Shown: piece after piece, positions 32,885 through 41,970 of the stretch | Numbering within the stretch: the first letter of the stretch is position 1 | How the letters are laid out: each line of letters starts with the position of its first letter | Origin: CAUZFZ01 sp963579025 | Lineage (GTDB): Bacteria; Planctomycetota; Planctomycetia; Planctomycetales; Planctomycetaceae | Direction: 5' to 3' | DNA: 64,000 nucleotides | Assembly: GCA_963579025.1 (NCBI GenBank) | Contig: CAUZFZ010000007.1 | Location: forward strand, 62,001-126,000 | Notes under the pieces: generated by a model | What the model was told of the DNA's origin: nothing | The model's input: only the letters and a program-made list of their open reading frames with translations | The model's database searches: none | Made by a program: the position numbers and the translations under genes

Positions 32885-34306
32885 ATGCCTTCCAGTCAAC
32901 GTCGCCACTTCCTGCAATCGGTTTCTGCCGGTGTGATGGGCTACGGGCTGGCTGAGTTGACGGCACTGCAGGCACTCGCCGCTCGTGATATTGGCCCGTC
33001 GCGGGTGGCCGCCGCGAAGCAGGTGCTGGTCGTCTATGAGGAAGGTGGCGTCAGCCAGATGGACACGTGGGATCCGAAACCGGATGCCCCCGTCGAACAC
33101 CGCACGCCCTACTCCCCGATCGCGACGAGTGTTCCCGGCGTCCATTTCTCGGAGATCATGCCGCTGCTGGCTCAGCAGGCGCATCGCCTTTCGGTCGTGC
33201 GTTCCATGACGACAGCGAAAGTTGCGGGGCACAAAGAAGGCTGTCAGGAGTTTTTCAAAGGCCACCAGTTCGGTGTGGCCGATCGATTTCCTGATATCGG
33301 GTCTGTGGTTACGGAATTGCTCGGTACGGACTGTCCACAGCTTCCCGGGTACATCTTCTGTCCGGGCGCCAACATGCCGAACCACATCACGACGACTGGC
33401 TTTCTGCACCGCGCGCGAGCCCCGTGGAAACTCGGCACGAAAAGTCTGGGCGAGGACCTGTCTAAAGCAGACTGGAAAGTCGCCTCTTTGTCGCCAGCGG
33501 AAGGGCTAAGTGAGTCCCGCTTCCAGCGACGACGAGAACTGCTGGCCAGCGTGAACTCAACGGATGGAATCGACACGGCCCGTGCGGATGTCCTGCGTCA
33601 ACAGTACGAGAACGCTTTTGACCTGCTGACGAGCGAACGCGTGCAATCAGCATTTCAGTTGAAGACGGAGAGCGACCACACGCGTGATCGCTATGGCCGG
33701 GACCACCGCGGCTGCTGCTATCTGCTCGGACGCAAACTGATCGAAGCGGGCGTGCGATTCGTATCGGTGACGGCGATCCAGCCACCCGATCATGTGAAGC
33801 GACCGAACATCGGCCAGCCCAACGGCGTGTTCCTGAACTGGGACCATCACGAGGGCATTTACCGCAATGGACCCTGCGGCGGGCCTCAAGCGGAACGTAA
33901 TCAGGAACGCTACGGCCTGCCCCATCCGATCATGATGCCGAGTCTGGACCGATCGCTGAGTGCTCTGATCGAGGACATGCACGAACGCGGCCTGCTGGAA
34001 GAGACGTTGCTGTGCTTTGTCACCGAGATGGGTCGCACTCCGCGGATGAACAAGTGGCAGGGGCGCGACCACTGGGGACGGGCCATGTCGATCGCATTCG
34101 CGGGAGCGGGAGTTCCGGCAGGACAGATTGTGGGAGCCACCGACCGTGAGGCAGGCGACGTAACCGATCGGCTCTACACGCCGTACGACTACGCGGCCAC
34201 GGTGTATCACAAGCTGGGCATCGACACCGAACGCGGACTGAAAGATGCCGGTGACCGTCCGATTCCCATGACCGACGGCGGGCACCCCATCCCCGAGCTG
34301 ATATGA
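32885..34306 (+). CDS. DUF1501-family protein exported by Tat
   Basis: 473 residues from the ATG at 32885, with AGGAG upstream; the in-frame 32843 start has no ribosome site. The N-terminus 'RRHFLQSVSAGVMGYGLAE' is a twin-arginine signal. The body is the alkaline-phosphatase-fold DUF1501 type: 'VLVVYEEGGVSQMDTWDPK', 'HRTPYSPIATSVPGVHFSE', 'RLSVVRSMT', 'FVTEMGRTPRMN', 'GRDHWGRAMSIAFAGAG'. DUF1501 proteins are very common in planctomycetes and are usually paired with a DUF1549/DUF1553 cytochrome-like partner. That partner is absent here. The function is not established. Confidence 0.9.
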   Translation: MPSSQRRHFLQSVSAGVMGYGLAELTALQALAARDIGPSRVAAAKQVLVVYEEGGVSQMDTWDPKPDAPVEHRTPYSPIATSVPGVHFSEIMPLLAQQAHRLSVVRSMTTAKVAGHKEGCQEFFKGHQFGVADRFPDIGSVVTELLGTDCPQLPGYIFCPGANMPNHITTTGFLHRARAPWKLGTKSLGEDLSKADWKVASLSPAEGLSESRFQRRRELLASVNSTDGIDTARADVLRQQYENAFDLLTSERVQSAFQLKTESDHTRDRYGRDHRGCCYLLGRKLIEAGVRFVSVTAIQPPDHVKRPNIGQPNGVFLNWDHHEGIYRNGPCGGPQAERNQERYGLPHPIMMPSLDRSLSALIEDMHERGLLEETLLCFVTEMGRTPRMNKWQGRDHWGRAMSIAFAGAGVPAGQIVGATDREAGDVTDRLYTPYDYAATVYHKLGIDTERGLKDAGDRPIPMTDGGHPIPELI

Positions 34307-34312
34307 ACACGC

Positions 34313-34444
34313 TCGTAGTAACCGGATTTATCCGGTTTCGTCGCACGCTTGTGTCGCGTCCTGGCATTGCGATATTTCTCCGAAGTCGGCACGCGAGAAC
34401 AGCCGGATGAATCCGGCTACTACGAACATCCGGCTACTACGAAC
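34313..34444. repeat. Intergenic repeat, family 3: two inverted copies plus a partial third
   Basis: TCGTAGTAACCGGATTTATC (34313 onward, ending ...CGG at 34335) is followed at 34402-34425 by the reverse-oriented GCCGGATGAATCCGGCTACT, and at 34429-34444 by a partial copy (CCGGCTACTACGAAC). One further copy lies at 63112-63136. The region occupies nearly the whole gap between the DUF1501 and GH43-like genes. Confidence 0.8.
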
Positions 34445-34460
34445 AACTGGAGCACGGTGA

Positions 34461-35474
34461 ATGACGTACACGGCCTGTTGGCTTTCGCTCCTCATCATGA
34501 TGTCCACAACGGCGGTGAGTGCCGAGTTTCCGCCGGAGCTGCAGCCCTGGCTGGAGACTCCGCAGAACTGGACCCGTGATACCGACGGCCCGATCGTCTC
34601 ACTCGGTAAATCGGGTGAGTTCGACGATACGCACATCTTCGCGCCCAGCGTGTCGTTCGAGGATGACCGTTACTCACTGTGGTACTGCGGCTCGACGGGC
34701 CGTGTTGCCGAGCGGGTCTTTGACGTTGGGCTCGCGACCAGTAAAGACGGTCGCAGTTTTGCGAAGCATGCGTCGAATCCGGTCTACTCATTCGGTGACG
34801 GAAAACACTCGGTGCTGACACCGACACTGTTGCGAAATCCGGACGGCTCCACACTGAGAGAGAATGGCCGCCTCCGCATGTGGTTCAGCTCGACGTGGTT
34901 CGCGGGCGGTGGTGGACTGCACACGCTGCATGAATCGAGCAGTGAGGACGGTCTCGAATGGAATAGCCCGTCGACCGAGCAGCTCAGGCATGTTTACGCC
35001 CCCACTGTCATCAAGGTCGGCCGGACGTATCGCATGTGGTACATCGACGTCGCACAGGAACCATGGATCGTGCGGCATGCCTCCAGTCCCGACGGTCGTC
35101 GCTGGAGTGTCTCGGACGAACCATGCATTGTGGTCGATCAGAAGTGGGAACGATCGCGGCTTTTCTATCCAGCCGTTATGAAGATCGGTGACGCGTATCT
35201 GATGTGGTACGGCAGTTACTGGGCGGGTCGATCGAGCACGACGGCTTTAGGGTTCGCGGCCAGCGTCGATGGACTGAAGTGGTACAAGCATCCGGAGAAT
35301 CCCGTACTTCGTCCGGATCCCGAGCGGCCATGGGAGTCACACTACGTCACCAGTCAGTCCGTGATGAAACTGTCGGATGACTCTTTCCGCATCTGGTACG
35401 CCAGCCGGAAGAAGCCGCCCTTTGTTAACAAGTATTTTGCCATCAATACGGCGGTGTGGAATGGAACGAAGTAA
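34461..35474 (+). CDS. Exported five-bladed-propeller, GH43/GH32-like protein
   Basis: 337 residues with a signal peptide (LSLLIMMSTTAVSA, cleavage near residue 21). The repeated blades have the pattern 'YSLWYCGS', 'LRMWFSST', 'YRMWYIDVAQE', 'YLMWYGSYW', 'FRIWYASRK', each followed by 'SSPDGRRW' or 'SVDGLKWYKHPENPVL'. This is typical of the glycosidase-related (GH43/GH32/GH130-like) five-bladed propeller superfamily. I cannot identify the three catalytic acids with confidence, so the activity is uncertain. The stop overlaps the start of the aminotransferase gene by 14 bp, indicating one transcript. Confidence 0.8.
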   Translation: MTYTACWLSLLIMMSTTAVSAEFPPELQPWLETPQNWTRDTDGPIVSLGKSGEFDDTHIFAPSVSFEDDRYSLWYCGSTGRVAERVFDVGLATSKDGRSFAKHASNPVYSFGDGKHSVLTPTLLRNPDGSTLRENGRLRMWFSSTWFAGGGGLHTLHESSSEDGLEWNSPSTEQLRHVYAPTVIKVGRTYRMWYIDVAQEPWIVRHASSPDGRRWSVSDEPCIVVDQKWERSRLFYPAVMKIGDAYLMWYGSYWAGRSSTTALGFAASVDGLKWYKHPENPVLRPDPERPWESHYVTSQSVMKLSDDSFRIWYASRKKPPFVNKYFAINTAVWNGTK

Positions 35475-36801
35475 ACGTCGCAGCATCGAACAGCAACTGA
35501 AACTGTATGAGCGGGCCTGCGAGTTGATCCCCGGCGGCACGCAGCTCATCAGCCGCCGACCGTCGATGTATGCCCAGGGCATCTCACCGATCTATGCGGC
35601 CAGCGCCCAAGGCGCGCGCATCACCGACATCGATGGCAACGAGTACATCGACTGGGTCAGTGGCATCGGGGCGATCATCCTTGGTTATGCCGATCCGGTC
35701 GTCGACAACGCCGTGTGCGAGCAGTTGAAGCACGGCACGATCTATTCCATCAGCCACGAACTCGAAGTCGAACTGGCCGAGGAAATCGTTTCCGTCGTGC
35801 CCTGCGCGGAAATGGTGCGGTACGCCAAAGGCGGCGGCGATGCGTGTGCTGTCGCCGTTCGCATTGCACGCGGCACGACCGGCCGGGACAAGATCGCATT
35901 CTGCGGCTATCACGGCTGGCACGACTGGTATCAGGCGGCGAATCTGACCGACGGAAGTCTGGACTCGCATCTGTTCCCGCAGATCGATCCAACCGGAGTC
36001 CCCCGCTGCCTGGAAGGCTCCGTCGTCCCGTTTCCTTACGGCGACGCGGCGGCACTGGGGGAAGTCCTTGACGCACATCGCGGCGAGATCGCGGCGGTCA
36101 TCATGGAACCGTTGCGATCCGACTGGCCACCCGAGGGCTACCTCGCCGAGGTTCGCAAGATCACTCAGGACAGAAACGTCGTGCTGATTTTCGACGAAGT
36201 CTCAACCGGTATCCGTTTTTCACCGGGCGGAGTTCAGCCGGCACTTGGTGTCAGTCCGGATATGACTGTCTTCGCCAAGTCGATCTCCAACGGTTACGCC
36301 ATGGGAGTTGTCGCCGGCACGCGTGAGGTCATGGAACCGGCGGGACGCATGTTCGTTTCCAGCACTTACTGGAGCGACACGATTGGACTTCGAGCCGCAC
36401 TGACAACACTGCGTGAAGTTCGCCGACGGAATGTGCCTGAGTATCTGGATCAGTTGGGTTCAACTCTCAAATCTCGACTCAACACAGTCGCCCAGGAAAC
36501 CGGAGCACCCGTACGGTGTGAAGGCATCAACGTACATCCCCGCCTGACATTCGACATCGATGACCCGGCACTCAACAGACAGGTCAGCACTCTTTTCATT
36601 CAGGAAATGGCACTCCGCGGGTGTCACGGTTACACGTCTTTCTATACCAACGCCGCTCAGGGCGACGCTGAAATCGAACAGACAGTTGCCGCGGCCGGCG
36701 AGACATTTGCGATCATCGCTGACGGACTGAATCGCGGAGCAGTCGACGATTTGCTCGAATGCGATCCACGACGCGATTCATTCCAGCGACTGGTCAAGTA
36801 A
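35461..36801 (+). CDS. Class III PLP-dependent aminotransferase (glutamate-1-semialdehyde-aminomutase-like)
   Basis: 446 residues from the ATG at 35461, which overlaps the previous gene's stop; the in-frame upstream ATG at 35377 would lie deep inside that gene. 'ITDIDGNEYIDWVSGIGAII' is the class III opening block. 'KGGGDACAVAVRIARGTTGR' is the phosphate-binding region, as in GSA aminotransferases. 'IFDEVSTGIRF' holds the PLP-pyridine Asp, and 'TVFAKSISNGYAMGV' contains the Schiff-base Lys. The substrate is probably an amino-sugar or amino-acid derivative rather than GSA, because the gene sits with a propeller glycosidase-like gene and a dioxygenase gene. Confidence 0.88.
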   Translation: MERSKRRSIEQQLKLYERACELIPGGTQLISRRPSMYAQGISPIYAASAQGARITDIDGNEYIDWVSGIGAIILGYADPVVDNAVCEQLKHGTIYSISHELEVELAEEIVSVVPCAEMVRYAKGGGDACAVAVRIARGTTGRDKIAFCGYHGWHDWYQAANLTDGSLDSHLFPQIDPTGVPRCLEGSVVPFPYGDAAALGEVLDAHRGEIAAVIMEPLRSDWPPEGYLAEVRKITQDRNVVLIFDEVSTGIRFSPGGVQPALGVSPDMTVFAKSISNGYAMGVVAGTREVMEPAGRMFVSSTYWSDTIGLRAALTTLREVRRRNVPEYLDQLGSTLKSRLNTVAQETGAPVRCEGINVHPRLTFDIDDPALNRQVSTLFIQEMALRGCHGYTSFYTNAAQGDAEIEQTVAAAGETFAIIADGLNRGAVDDLLECDPRRDSFQRLVK

Positions 36802-36822
36802 GCCTTCGGAAACGGATCAACC

Positions 36823-37569
36823 ATGTCACAGCACAAGCGCGACTTTGACCGCGACGGCTTTGTCGTTGTCCGCAATTTCGTCTCGGAAGCGGACCTTGCT
36901 GAACTGCATCGCGAACTGGATCGGTATATCCGCGATGTCGTCCCCGCGCTGCCGGACACGGCCGTGTTCTATCAGGACCGGTCCAGGCCCGAGACTCTCA
37001 AACAACTGCAGCACATGGGCTGCGATCCGTTCTTCGAGTCCTATCGTCAACGGCCCAGGTGGCAGCAACTGGCGAGCGAACTGATCGGTGAAGAAAGTCA
37101 CGCCCAGGAGCCGGAGTGGTTCAACAAGCCTCCAAGCACTGACCATCGCACTCCACCTCACCAGGACAATTTCTATTTCTGCCTGCGACCGGCAAACGTG
37201 GCCACACTGTGGCTTGCTCTTGACGCAATCGACTCGGAGAACGGCTGCCTGCGCTACGTGGCGGAGTCTCATCAGCACGACATCCGTCCCCACGGCCGAA
37301 CGGCAATTCTCGGTTTTTCACAGGGAATTACGGACTTTGGCGAGCACGACGCGGAACGCGAATTCGCCATAAATCTGCAGCCGGGCGATCTAGTCGCCCA
37401 TCACGGCAAGACGATCCACCGCGCCGACGCGAATCTGTCAGCGGATCGTCATCGACGGGCCTTTGCGATGGTCTTCCGCGGCATCAGTTGCCAGCGTGAC
37501 GAAGACGCATACGCGCGATACACACAGTCGCTCAAATCACAGCGCGCAACGATGGGAATTGACGCGTAA
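36823..37569 (+). CDS. Phytanoyl-CoA dioxygenase (PhyH)-family Fe(II)/2-oxoglutarate oxygenase
   Basis: 248 residues. The N-terminus 'DFDRDGFVVVRNFVSEADL' is the PhyH opening. 'PPHQDNFYFCLRP' gives the HxD iron pair and 'GDLVAHHGKTIHRADANLS' the distal His, with 'DRHRRAFAM' for the 2-oxoglutarate Arg region. 'GCLRYVAESHQHDIRPH' is also family-typical. It probably hydroxylates a small substrate in the cytoplasm. It lies 21 bp after the aminotransferase stop and is likely co-transcribed with it. Confidence 0.88.
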   Translation: MSQHKRDFDRDGFVVVRNFVSEADLAELHRELDRYIRDVVPALPDTAVFYQDRSRPETLKQLQHMGCDPFFESYRQRPRWQQLASELIGEESHAQEPEWFNKPPSTDHRTPPHQDNFYFCLRPANVATLWLALDAIDSENGCLRYVAESHQHDIRPHGRTAILGFSQGITDFGEHDAEREFAINLQPGDLVAHHGKTIHRADANLSADRHRRAFAMVFRGISCQRDEDAYARYTQSLKSQRATMGIDA

Positions 37570-37750
37570 GCGCGTCCGTCTCATTGCGACAGGATTCGCA
37601 CCGTTCATGGAATCAGCCCCTTCTGTCTCATGTGTCGGAAGAGCTACGTTGGCTGACTGACTCGGGTTCCCGTGCTGGTCGATTGAATCGCCTTAACTTA
37701 TCTTTAAGGCACAGCGGTATGCCAGCAGTCGCAGTACTTCGGGGCCACGA

Positions 37751-39559
37751 ATGTCCGAACAGTTCACAATATCTACGACCAATCCCGAGAGTGGCGATGT
37801 CATCAGCGCGACCATCGAACCGGGGCAGCCCATACGCATCGGGCGATCGATGGAGAATGACCTGTCGATCGTCTGGAATCGCGAGATCTCACGTGTCCAT
37901 GCCGCTGCGGAGGCGCACGGAAACGAACTGAAGGTCGCGTGTCTCGATTCGGGCCGGAATCCGCTGATCCTTGGTGCGCTGACGTCGAGAGAGATTTTCC
38001 TCCGAGGAGGCGATGAGTTTCAGATTGGGCAGACTGTTTTTCACGTTCACAGCAACATTGAGGAATCATCTTTAGACAACTCGTCGGAGATCGAAGAGTT
38101 TTCACTGGCTGGAGCCGACCTGGCCCAATACGAATTCGGCGACTCGGCAAAACAGCTTCACCTGTTGTGCGATCTGCCGGACTATATGTCGCAGGCTGAG
38201 AACAACTCCGACCTGGCTCAGATGATGACGGGTCTGTTGCTTGAAGCGATTCCGGAGGCCATTGCAGTCGCTGCCGTGTTGTACGACGAAGAGACGGTCG
38301 AATTGCTGAGGGTCCAGGAACCGGACGACAATCAGATTCTCATGCCGGCGACAATGCGGGTCCGCACGCGCGCGAATTACGAAGGTCGGTTTCTGCCCAG
38401 CCGGCAGCTCGTGGGCAGAGCCTTTCGCCTGGAAGCAAGCACGATTCATATCTGGGGCGTACGCGAGGAATCCGGCCGATTTACCATGACCGACAACTTG
38501 AACTGGGCGTTCTGCGTGCCGGTTCCGGGCAAGGGCAACGAAGGCTGGTGCCTGTATGTGGCGGGACAGGGAGGCAAGAGTGGAGCCGTCGCCGTCACGA
38601 AGGAAACACTGGAATCGGATGTTCGATTCACACAGTTGCTGGCAAAGTTCATTGGATCGGCGCGCTCCATTCGGCTTCTGCAGGAGACTCAAACGCAGCT
38701 CGCGTCGTTCTTCTCGCCAAAGGTCATGGAGAACCTGGTCACTGCGAAAACGGCCGAGATTCTTGTGCCTTCCGAACGAGATATCACAGTCCTGTTCTGC
38801 GATGTCCGTGGCTTCTCACGAAAGTCGGAGCAGCACCAGGACAACCTGTTGTATCTTCTCGACTGCGTGAAGGAAGCATTGGGAGCGATGACGCAGGGCA
38901 TTCTGGAATTCGACGGAGCCATTGCCGACTTCCAGGGAGATGCGGCACTGGGCTTCTGGGGCTGGCCCGTCGCGCTCGAGGACGGCGCTATTCCGGCGTG
39001 TCGCGCCGCGCTGGCCATTCATCGTGAATTTAACAGCCCTCGTGAATCCACCGATCTACTGGAGGGCTTTTCCATCGGCCTCGGCATCGCTCACGGACGT
39101 GCTGTCGCTGGACAGATTGGTACACGTCAGCAGGCGAAAGTCGGTGTCTTTGGACCGGTGGTCAATCAGGGAGCCCGCCTCGAGGGGTTGACGCGTCATT
39201 TCGACGTTCCCATCTGCATCGACGAAAAATCTGCCGAGTTTGCCCGAGCCCGATTCAGTCCGGACCAGGCCCGAGTCCGACCACTGGCTCGTATTCGTCC
39301 GAAAGGGATGGATACGCCGATCAACATCAGCGAACTCCTTGCCCCGGCCGGAGGCGATTCGGTCATCAGTGACGAGCATGTCGCCGCTTACGAATCCGCG
39401 TTGAGCCAGGTGATCACCGGCGCATGGAGCGATGCGATTGTGACTCTGAGCCAGATGACGGACGATGGTGCGGCAGACTTCCTGTTGAGGCACATGTCAC
39501 AGCACAACAACGAACCACCGGCCGACTGGGATGGCGCCTTTACAATGACGTCCAAGTAG
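37751..39559 (+). CDS. FHA-domain class III adenylate/guanylate cyclase
   Basis: 602 residues. Residues about 15-100 are an FHA phosphothreonine-binding domain ('IRIGRSMENDLSI', 'EISRVHA'). Residues about 135-310 look like a GAF-type sensor ('MTDNLNWAFCVPVPGKG'). Residues about 335-520 are the cyclase catalytic domain: 'DITVLFCDVRGFS' and 'DFQGDAALGFWGWP' supply the metal-binding Asp pair, and 'VFGPVVNQGARLEGL' the transition-state Asn and Arg. No signal peptide or TM helix is seen, so it is probably cytosolic. A kinase that would phosphorylate an FHA ligand is not encoded nearby. Substrate (ATP or GTP) cannot be assigned. Confidence 0.88.
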   Translation: MSEQFTISTTNPESGDVISATIEPGQPIRIGRSMENDLSIVWNREISRVHAAAEAHGNELKVACLDSGRNPLILGALTSREIFLRGGDEFQIGQTVFHVHSNIEESSLDNSSEIEEFSLAGADLAQYEFGDSAKQLHLLCDLPDYMSQAENNSDLAQMMTGLLLEAIPEAIAVAAVLYDEETVELLRVQEPDDNQILMPATMRVRTRANYEGRFLPSRQLVGRAFRLEASTIHIWGVREESGRFTMTDNLNWAFCVPVPGKGNEGWCLYVAGQGGKSGAVAVTKETLESDVRFTQLLAKFIGSARSIRLLQETQTQLASFFSPKVMENLVTAKTAEILVPSERDITVLFCDVRGFSRKSEQHQDNLLYLLDCVKEALGAMTQGILEFDGAIADFQGDAALGFWGWPVALEDGAIPACRAALAIHREFNSPRESTDLLEGFSIGLGIAHGRAVAGQIGTRQQAKVGVFGPVVNQGARLEGLTRHFDVPICIDEKSAEFARARFSPDQARVRPLARIRPKGMDTPINISELLAPAGGDSVISDEHVAAYESALSQVITGAWSDAIVTLSQMTDDGAADFLLRHMSQHNNEPPADWDGAFTMTSK

Positions 39560-39584
39560 CACAGTGGCTTCTCAAGTTTCAGTA

Positions 39585-39676
39585 GGACGCGGATGAACGC
39601 CGATTTTGCAGATGCGATTGGATTCTGATTGTGACTGATCAGCGTCAATCCATTGAATCCGCGTTTCTCCGCGTCC
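39585..39676. repeat. 92-bp inverted-repeat element
   Basis: GGACGCGGATGAACGCCGAT (39585 onward, 21-bp arm) and AATCCGCGTTTCTCCGCGTC (39656-39676) are reverse complements over 21 bp with two mismatches. The element lies just after the cyclase stop. It is MITE-like, with no ORF inside. Confidence 0.7.
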
Positions 39677-39734
39677 CATACTTCCGTTGATTCACGAACG
39701 CCCTGCCGCACTGGACAGGGGCCGGTCCCGTCTT

Positions 39735-40757
39735 ATGGCAGTCATCGAACGCAACGATCTGGATCAGCGGATCTGGGATGAAGAACTTGCCGAGTTTGTT
39801 CCGGAGAAGGTATTCGACGCCCACACGCATATTTATCGCTGGGTCGACAACATTGATCCGGATAAGAAGAACGGGCCGTTCTCCTCGTTCGTTCGGCCGG
39901 AGTTCGAGCACGCCGGCTGGGACTTGCTTGATGAATGCGACCACATTCTGATGCCCGGTCGGTCCGTGCAGCGGCTGTCTTTTCCTTTTCCATTTCCTCA
40001 GTGCGACTTCGAAAGCTCAAACGCTTTCATTACCGGGGAGGTCTCGCCGCATCCGCAATCGGGGGCGCTGACGCTGGTCCATCCGAGCATGACCGCCGAC
40101 GAAGTCGATGCGACGGTACGGGCCGGCGGATTCCTGGGGTTGAAGCCCTATCGATTCTATTCGTCGACCGGCGACCCGGTGGAATGCCGCATCACCGACT
40201 TTATGGCCGAGCATCAGATTGCCGTCGCGGATCAGCATGGTCTGATCATCATGATGCACCTCTCCCGCAGTCGCGGCATTTCGGATGAACAGAATCTGGA
40301 CGACCTGGAGTGGCTCACAAAGAAGTACCCGCGAGTCCGCTGGATTCTGGCCCACTGTGCCCGCAGCTATTCGTCATGGCCGATCGAGAAGGCCGGCGAC
40401 CGATTGCGTGATCTGCCCAACATCTGGTGCGACACCTCGTCCGTCTGTGAGTCGGACGCCATCGAAGCTTTAATTCGCACGATCGGAGTTGAACGTGTGA
40501 TGTACGGCAGCGACGACGTTCCTGTCGGTGTTCTGCGTGGTAAGTACGTCGCATTTGGGTTCGGGTGGGCGTACCTGTCGGAAGAGAACCAGAGCCTTAA
40601 TCTGTCTCACTGCGATCCGCGCATGACGTTCACCCGCTACGAAAGCCTGCGCGCCATGAAGCGAGCCGCCCGCTCGGTCGGCCTGACACGCGACGAGATT
40701 CAGGCCATGTTCCACGACAACGCAGTCAGCCTGATTGAGCAGGTTCGTTCACAGTGA
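39735..40757 (+). CDS. Amidohydrolase-2-family TIM-barrel metal-dependent hydrolase
   Basis: 340 residues from the ATG at 39735; the in-frame upstream start at 39687 runs through non-conserved sequence. 'KVFDAHTHIYRW' gives the HxH metal pair, 'GLIIMMHLSRS' and 'WILAHCARSY' the two following His ligands, and 'VMYGSDDVPVG' the final Asp, all as expected for the PF04909 type. Probably a zinc-dependent hydrolase or decarboxylase acting on a small cyclic or amide substrate. No strong ribosome site is seen. Confidence 0.85.
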   Translation: MAVIERNDLDQRIWDEELAEFVPEKVFDAHTHIYRWVDNIDPDKKNGPFSSFVRPEFEHAGWDLLDECDHILMPGRSVQRLSFPFPFPQCDFESSNAFITGEVSPHPQSGALTLVHPSMTADEVDATVRAGGFLGLKPYRFYSSTGDPVECRITDFMAEHQIAVADQHGLIIMMHLSRSRGISDEQNLDDLEWLTKKYPRVRWILAHCARSYSSWPIEKAGDRLRDLPNIWCDTSSVCESDAIEALIRTIGVERVMYGSDDVPVGVLRGKYVAFGFGWAYLSEENQSLNLSHCDPRMTFTRYESLRAMKRAARSVGLTRDEIQAMFHDNAVSLIEQVRSQ

Positions 40758-40825
40758 TTGATCATTACTCACTCCAATGCTCAGAGTCTGTGAGTTTTTC
40801 GTAGGAAGGCCTACGGTCGCCGTGT

Positions 40826-40958
40826 GTTCGGCGGGGGTCTCCCGACCCCGCCGTTGCTCCGACCGAAGGTCTCCCTTCCGGAACAACCGGTGGAGACTTT
40901 GACACGGATGGAGACCTTCGGTCGCGGGCCGCGGCGGGGTCAGAGACCCGCGCCGAAC
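40826..40958. repeat. Intergenic repeat, family 1, second copy
   Basis: Same organisation as the element near base 650. The outer arms are at 40826-40852 (GTTCGGCGGGGGTCTCC...) and 40934-40958 (...GACCCGCGCCGAAC), and the inner arms at 40861-40874 and 40910-40924 (GGAGACCTTCGGTCG). The open frame of the following gene runs into it, but the likely start codon of that gene lies beyond the repeat. Confidence 0.85.
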
Positions 40959-40982
40959 GAGAACCAGCGGAAGAAAGATTCT

Positions 40983-41849
40983 GTGGCCAGATCCCAGTTG
41001 AATCCCAGCGCCAATCTGCAGACTCAAAGGAACACGGAGTCGGTCGATGGCTGGCAAACGTTCGCCGGCCATCGCGCACAGGTCATGTCGCTACTGTTGA
41101 AACTGGCCGGTGACGCGTCTGATCCCGTGCCGCGGCGAATCTGCCTGCTCGGTGCTGGCAACTGCAACGACATCGATCTCCCGCAACTCATCCATCACTT
41201 TGCAGAAGTGCATCTGGTCGATCTTGATCGCGATGCGTTGATCGCAGGAACCCGCACGCAGGGTGTCGCAGAATCGGAACAGATCAAACTCCATGTCGGA
41301 ATGGACCTGAGCGGGATTGTTGAACAGCTCGGGCAATGGCACACAACACCGCCGCGACCCGGTGATTACCCGGCCGTTGTCGCCAACGCCCGATCAGCCA
41401 CGATCCCTATTGCTGGACCGTTTGATGTCGTCGCATCGCTCTGCACCATCAGTCAGTTGATCGACGCAGTCCTGATCGCCAGTGGGCAACCGACGCAGGA
41501 GTCCATCACGCTTGCGCTCGCTGTTCGTGATCGCCATCTGGAGCTGATGGAACAACTGACTCAACCGGGAGGCCACCTGGTTCTGATCACGGACGTCACG
41601 TCATCCGCGACCGTGCCAGACCTGAATGTCATTCCCGTGGAGCAACTTCCCGTCAAACTGATCGAAATGATCAACACGCGAAATTTCTTCACGGGTCTGA
41701 ATCCCTTCGCCCTGCTGGCCCGTTACCGTCAGGATCCGGAATGGGAATCACGGGCGGAATCGGCAGAATTGTCAGCTCCCTGGATCTGGAATCTCGGGCC
41801 GCGGCAGTACATCGTGTGTGCCTTGACCGTGCGCAAACCCGTCCATTGA
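40983..41849 (+). CDS. SAM-dependent methyltransferase-like protein
   Basis: 288 residues from a GTG at 40983, with GGAAG about 8 bp upstream. The open frame reaches an ATG at 40824, but that start lies at the left edge of a repeat element and would translate it, so I reject it. 'RRICLLGAGNCNDIDL' is a glycine-rich SAM-binding loop, 'EVHLVDLDRDALIAG' the acidic end of strand 2, and 'FDVVASLCTISQLID' strand 4. 'LTQPGGHLVLITDV' is the strand-5 region. The substrate is unknown. The C-terminus 'GPRQYIVCALTVRKP' is typical of the fold. Confidence 0.7.
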   Translation: MARSQLNPSANLQTQRNTESVDGWQTFAGHRAQVMSLLLKLAGDASDPVPRRICLLGAGNCNDIDLPQLIHHFAEVHLVDLDRDALIAGTRTQGVAESEQIKLHVGMDLSGIVEQLGQWHTTPPRPGDYPAVVANARSATIPIAGPFDVVASLCTISQLIDAVLIASGQPTQESITLALAVRDRHLELMEQLTQPGGHLVLITDVTSSATVPDLNVIPVEQLPVKLIEMINTRNFFTGLNPFALLARYRQDPEWESRAESAELSAPWIWNLGPRQYIVCALTVRKPVH

Positions 41850-41970
41850 ATGGCCTCGCCGAACCGTTTGCAGACGCCAGTGTCGTCCACCACACTGCCG
41901 CCCCGCGCGTACCGCTCACTCCTTCGCCGGTTGCCTCCGGTTTTCGTTTCAACGAGTCAGGACACTACCG

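Noticed and set aside
40824..40982. N-terminal extension of the methyltransferase-like gene
   Set aside because: It would translate most of a family-1 palindromic repeat. A GTG at 40983 with GGAAG is a better start.
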